Assembly (NCBI GenBank): GCA_015499985.1 | Contig: JAAAUF010000014.1 | Coordinates: 1 to 25,244 of the forward strand | DNA from: Haplosporangium gracile | Lineage: Eukaryota; Mortierellomycota; Mortierellomycetes; Mortierellales; Mortierellaceae | DNA length: 25,244 bases | Reading direction: 5' to 3' | Shown: piece by piece, positions 21,001-25,244 of the stretch | How positions within the stretch are numbered: the first letter of the stretch is position 1 | Layout of the letters: each line of letters starts with the position of its first letter | Translations under genes and position numbers: made by a program | Notes under the pieces: generated by a model | Told to the model about the DNA's origin: nothing | Databases searched by the model: none | The model's input: the letters and a program-made list of their open reading frames with translations, nothing else

Positions 21001-24000
21001 GGAAAGAGTCTTGTCGTCGAAAGAGATTGCCAAGGCGCTGCCGGAAGGAATCAAGGCCGCCAGCAAACCCAGTCCAATGTCCACGTCAGAAAGAGGACAT
21101 CGTGCCAAGCGTAGGCGTTTGTCACTCACCGGTCTTTATCGCGGGCCTCCACTTCCATGGAACCCATACGGCGAAGTAGACGACGAGCGTACGATGGAGC
21201 AGGAGGAGCTTGAGGAGGTGGACTCAGACCCCGAAGAGTTGGCGGATCTCATCCAGGAGAAAGACATGCCGATCGAGGACTTACTTGACCATTACGCATA
21301 TGAGGCGGAGAGTTCCGAGTACTCTGATTCGTACTACGACTCTGATTCTGAGTATGAGGGCATGAGTATTATGAGTGCGCAGCAGCGAGCCAAGCGCGCC
21401 GACCCCCGATTTGTCGTCACCCTCCAAGATGTTGCCACAAGCCGGAAGTTCCCGACGAGGCCCAGCAGTGAGTTCACAGACACGGACACAGAGTATGATG
21501 ACAACCGCACAATCTCGATCTATGGCACGGACGACGAACTTTCTCTTGGCGACATGCTTCCGCTACTGGATCCAGTGACCCGATCTGTGACACCCGAGAT
21601 TGATACATTCGAGACCGGCGCTAATGTCAAGACCAAGATTCCCTTCCTTCTCAAGCATCAACTCCGAGAGTATCAGCACGTTGGAATGGACTGGCTCGCC
21701 AACCTCTACAGTAACGGTCTCAACGGTATTCTGGCGGACGAAATGGGTCTCGGCAAGACAATGCAGACGATCGCCCTATTGGCCCACCTAGCGTGCGAGC
21801 ACGGTGTGTGGGGTCCTCATTTGATTGTCGTGCCGACGAGTGTGATTCTCAACTGGGAGATGGAATTCAAGAAATGGTGTCCAGGCTTCAAGATCATGAC
21901 TTACTACGGCAATCCCAAGGAGCGTAAAGAGAAACGTGTTGGCTGGTCCCGCGAGCATGCCTTTCACGTCTGTATCACCTCCTACCAGCTAGTTGTTCAG
22001 GATCAAACCGTGTTCCGTCGCAAGGCCTGGCAGTACTTGATTCTTGACGAGGCGCACAACATCAAGAACTTCCGGTCTCAACGGTGGCAGACTCTCCTCA
22101 ACTTCAATTCAGCCCGGCGTCTGTTGTTGACAGGAACCCCATTACAGAACAACCTCATGGAGCTCTGGTCGCTTCTCTACTTTTTGATGCCAAACGGAGT
22201 CTCGGAGACCATGCCAGTCGGCTTTGCTAATCAGAAAGAGTTTCAGGAATGGTTCTCGCACCCGGTCGACCGCATGATTGAGGGCAACGAGCAGCAGGAC
22301 GAGGACTCCAAGGCGGCCATCGCTCGATTGCACACGGTTCTGCGACCTTATTTGCTTCGTCGTCTGAAGGCAGATGTTGAAACTCAGATGCCGGCCAAGT
22401 ACGAGCACATTGTCTATTGTCGACTGTCGAAACGCCAACGGTTTTTGTACGACGACTTTATGAGCCGAGCCAAGACCCGAGAAACACTGGCGTCAGGCAA
22501 CTTTTTGAGTATCATCAACTGTCTGATGCAACTCCGCAAGGTCTGCAACCATCCTGATCTCTTTGAGGTCCGCCCGATTGTCACCTCCTTCGCCATGCCC
22601 TCGGCGGTGGCATCCTTTGAGATCACCGAGTTTCTAGTGCGTCGAAAAATGTTTGCCGAGATCGACAAAGCCCGAGACTCTGTCAACCTTGGGTTCCTAG
22701 GGCTGGTGTTCACGGACGCGGAGGAACGTTTGTCGACAATGGATTTAGATATCATGGCCGAATTGGATGCGACTCGTTGTTTCCAGAAGAAAGCATCCGA
22801 GTTTGCTAGCACCCAGGCAAAGACTCTGTCGAATGGACACCACTATCAGGATATTCGACAATACTCCAGCATGAGGCGACATCTTCACTTGCAGACAAGT
22901 CGTCAGCGCTGGGATCAACTGGGATACACGAACAGCAACCGATGCCACAGCAACTTGATGTTTGGATCGAGCCTTCTCCGCATGTGCCAGGAACCCCCCA
23001 GAGCCAAGAAGGGATGTGCGCACATCCTGGACCAAGTCTCGGATCCTCGGCAGTACCTTAAGTATACCAACGCGATCGCCCAGGCCGTCGTTTCAAGTGC
23101 AGACAGATTCTACCAGAGCCAGGAGACCATCAAACGCTTCGCCTTTGTAACCCCAGTCGTCTTGGTTCGTGATCAGACATGGAGCCCGATTCATGTCAAC
23201 CCGTCGCCTTCGCCGCTCGAGATTGCTTGCCAGCAAGCCGAGGAGTTCCTTCATCCGGTCGATTCTTGTCTTCAAGTCCAGTTCCCCGACAAGCGGTTGC
23301 TTCAGTTTGATTGCGGCAAGCTGCAAAAGCTGGACAGTCTGTTGCGCGAGCTTAAATCGGGAGGACACCGCGCGCTGATCTTTACGCAGATGACCAAGGT
23401 TCTCGACATTCTGGAGATCTTTTTGAACATCCACGGACATCGCTACTTGCGCCTAGACGGTGCAACCAAGGTGGAGAACCGGCAGCATCTCACGGATCGT
23501 TTTAACTCTGATCCCAAGATTCTGGCATTCATTCTGTCGACTCGCTCGGGTGGTGTTGGTATCAATTTGACCGGAGCCGACACTGTCATTTTTTACGACT
23601 CTGACTGGAATCCCTCTATGGACAGGCAGTGCCAGGATAGGTATGTACCGATTGATTGTATTTGCTCGCTAAAGTTTTTCTGCCTTGGGCGAATAATTAA
23701 TAACTTAGGCTTATTTCTAACTATCAACTTTTTTTTGGAACTCTCCCAGATGTCATCGCATTGGCCAGACAAGGGATGTCCATATTTATCGGTTCGTCAG
23801 CGAGTTTACGATTGAGGAGAACATGCTGAAGAAGGCCAACCAGAAGCGCATGCTGGACAATGTTGTCATCCAGGAGGGAGAATTCACGACGGATTATTTT
23901 CAAAAGATGGACTGGCGAGACATGCTGGGAGAGGAGGATCTGGCCAAGATTGGCGATCTAGGACCTACTCAAGCCAACGGCGAGCCACAGGATCTGTCGA

Positions 24001-24653
24001 CTGTCCATGGTACTGATTTAGAACAGGCATTGGCGGCGGCCGAGGACGAGAACGATGTTCTGGCGATGCAGCAGGCCAAGCATGAGATGGAGGGCGTCGA
24101 TGTTGGAGACTTTTCGGAGGCGGGAGCTGCTGGTGGTGGTACTGGCCCTAATGGTTTGGCTGATTCTTCCAAGGCTGACAAGGGTGGCAAGGAAGGAAAG
24201 CATGGAGAGTCTGGTGTGGCACGCGTCCAGTTTGAGGCTTCGTCGAGTTCGAACGCTGTCAACGAGGAGGAAGGCGAGGTGATTGAGATGGGTCACGTTG
24301 ACGAGTACATGTTGCGGTTCATGGAGCGGGAGTATGGCCACTATGTTGGATTTGGCGGTCTGCCCAAACCTGTCAAGTTGGACGAGGCCGACAATGAGGA
24401 AGATGATCAGATGGAGGTAGATGAGGAGGAAGAGGAAGGCGAGGAGGAGGAGGAGGAGGAAGAAAATGAGTACGATATTGAAGGTGATGATAGCGACTCT
24501 GGACAGGAAGGTGGGCAGGAGGATAGCTCTGACGAGGAAGATAGTGGTGGAAATAATACTGTGGCGAAGGGCAAGGGGAGGAAAGAAGAAGAAGGCGGAG
24601 ACGACAACAATGGCGAGGATGATAGAGTCGAAGCGATGGACGAAGAGGATTAG
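17579..24653 (+). CDS. SWR1: SWR1-complex ATPase Swr1 (SRCAP-type Snf2 family)
   Basis: Four exons: 17579-19405, 19530-20138, 20237-23640 and 23750-24653, giving 2247 residues. Swr1 exchanges H2A.Z-H2B for H2A-H2B in nucleosomes. The N-terminus is Ser/Pro/Thr-rich and disordered, with 13 CAA-coded Gln and four AT-hooks (K199, K328, K363, R437). An HSA-type basic helix, which recruits actin and Arp4, lies at about 735-810. Two acidic modules with PIEELLRQYGY (about 947) and PIEDLLDHYAY (about 1157) resemble H2A.Z-H2B-binding segments. ATPase lobe 1 has DEMGLGKT (about 1314) and DEAH (about 1416), then LLLTGTPLQNN. The long insertion between lobes expected of Swr1/Ino80 follows. Lobe 2 has STRSGGVGINLTGAD and QDRCHRIGQTRD. 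The tail is a Glu/Asp-rich tract. The QDRCHRIGQ motif is split by intron 3 and restored only by splicing. Longer than yeast Swr1 (about 1500), mainly at the N-terminus. The start is the first ATG of the long frame. Confidence 0.95.
18032..18070 (+). repeat. (CAA)13 microsatellite encoding polyglutamine in Swr1
   Basis: Thirteen uninterrupted CAA codons follow an AGA codon and precede AAG, at about residues 152-164 of Swr1. A pure triplet run of one codon points to recent slippage rather than selection on a mixed CAA/CAG tract. Confidence 0.9.
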
Positions 24654-24819
24654 GGCTGGAGGAGAGGGGGAGGACTGGAGGATAAATCATTTTGGTTTTG
24701 TAACATAAAAACGTAGCACAATTGTACCATAATAGAGACTGACAGAAGACTGCATGATCGTTAGTTACTCTTTAATTCTTTGTCATGATGTGTCTAAGTT
24801 AAGATGCTATGGCTTGGAC
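24654..24819. other. Convergent 3' intergenic gap between SWR1 and the NADH dehydrogenase
   Basis: Only 166 bp separate the two stop codons. There is no exact AATAAA on either strand. Near variants (GATAAATC at about 24680 on plus, AATTAAAG near 24770 on minus) could act as 3' end signals. With both 3' UTRs in this space, the transcripts may overlap. Confidence 0.45.
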
Positions 24820-25134
24820 TTAGAACTTGCTGATGTCGCGACCAAAGAGAGCGCGCTTTGACCAGTCCACTAGGAGAAGGAGACGTGTTCGGATCGAGAC
24901 CTGTTCGCTAAAGTAGACCGATCGCCACATGTATTCCGAGCCAATGCCTCCATAGACCCTGCCCTGGCCCATATCTAACGCAGCGTCACCACCACCAATG
25001 TAGGCCAGGGATCCTAGATGTTTGTAGCTGAACTGGGGCAATGCTGCGACTGCCACAGGGTCGTTCTCGATCGCGTGCAGGGTGTTGATTCTTTTTCCGA
25101 CAAACTTTCCCTGCTGGCTTGCCACTTGTGCCGT
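24820..25134 (-). CDS. Alternative (type II) NADH:ubiquinone oxidoreductase, C-terminal exon (partial)
   Basis: This is the last exon of a minus-strand gene. It begins after an acceptor (TTTACATAG) at 25135-25136 and ends in TAA, encoding 104 residues. ATAQVASQQGKFVGKRIN, FSYKHLGSLAYIGGGDAALD and the ending SIRTRLLLLVDWSKRALFGRD are the characteristic C-terminal parts of fungal and plant NDH-2. These include the Gln-rich quinone-side motif (AQVASQQG) and the C-terminal membrane-anchoring amphipathic helix region. These single-subunit flavoproteins pass electrons from NADH to ubiquinone at the inner mitochondrial membrane without pumping protons. The conserved end is most like the external (NDE) type, but with only this exon visible internal versus external is not settled. 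The N-terminal FAD and NADH folds lie outside the window. Confidence 0.9.
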   Translation of the reverse strand, partial: TAQVASQQGKFVGKRINTLHAIENDPVAVAALPQFSYKHLGSLAYIGGGDAALDMGQGRVYGGIGSEYMWRSVYFSEQVSIRTRLLLLVDWSKRALFGRDISKF

Positions 25135-25244
25135 CTATGTAAATATTTTTTCGTGGTGGATAGGAAGAGTGCGGGTTAGAAATGCTTAACGCTTCGTTTC
25201 CAACATGAAAGAAATGAAGAGATAAGATAAAAAGTGGAAGATGA
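25135..25244 (-). other. Intron of the NADH dehydrogenase, continuing past the window end
   Basis: The minus-strand sequence upstream of the last exon ends in a YAG acceptor and contains a CTAAC branch-like element (in TTTCTAACCC). No 5' donor is clear within these 110 bases, so the intron appears to extend beyond the window. Confidence 0.6.

Noticed and set aside
1..25244. CRISPR array, transposon ends, rRNA or tRNA genes
   Set aside because: I saw no regularly spaced direct repeats, no terminal inverted repeats with target duplications, no transposase or reverse transcriptase motifs, and no tRNA box A/B pair; a tRNAscan or repeat search was not possible.
1..25244. A coordinated new gene cluster or defence system
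   Set aside because: The intact genes are unrelated housekeeping genes on both strands; that three are mitochondrial (LIAS, MTO1, NADH dehydrogenase) is probably coincidence.

Overview
The window looks like nuclear DNA of a filamentous fungus, most likely an early-diverging lineage such as Mortierellomycota or Mucoromycota. Genes are broken by short spliceosomal introns (about 80-180 nt) with GTAAGT-like donors, CTRAY-like branch sites and YAG acceptors. Pyrimidine-rich tracts precede starts, and the products are eukaryotic (SF3B4/Hsh49, Swr1, MTO1, lipoyl synthase, alternative NADH dehydrogenase, a GPI-type chitin-deacetylase relative). The lineage guess is from general protein character, not from a search.

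Layout. About 114-5190 (minus) holds the decayed remains of a full-size ABCG transporter (NBD-TMD-NBD-TMD, Yol075c-like), with intron positions still readable but many stops, frameshifts and damaged splice sites. About 5.2-7.55 kb has no gene I can support. 7552-9153 (plus) is a secreted, probably GPI-anchored NodB/chitin-deacetylase-fold protein in which the visible catalytic motifs are replaced. 9499-11612 (minus) is mitochondrial lipoyl synthase in seven exons. 12579-15273 (minus) is mitochondrial MTO1/MnmG in six exons. 15538-16932 (minus) is the U2 snRNP protein SF3B4/Hsh49 in three exons. 17579-24653 (plus) is the chromatin remodeller Swr1 in four exons. 24820-25134 (minus) is the last exon of an external-type alternative NADH dehydrogenase that runs off the window.

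How they relate. These are independently transcribed housekeeping genes, not an operon or cluster. SF3B4 and SWR1 are divergent and share about 650 bp. The deacetylase-like gene and LIAS are convergent, as are SWR1 and the NADH dehydrogenase. Joining the exons I propose gives uninterrupted frames of 359, 422, 724, 374 and 2247 residues, which is the main support for the gene models.

I found no CRISPR array, transposon, rRNA or tRNA, and no clearly new multi-gene system. The best leads are the decayed transporter, the apparent pseudo-deacetylase with two possible signal peptides, the four N-terminal AT-hooks and the duplicated acidic module in Swr1, and a G-quadruplex-type repeat upstream of lipoyl synthase.
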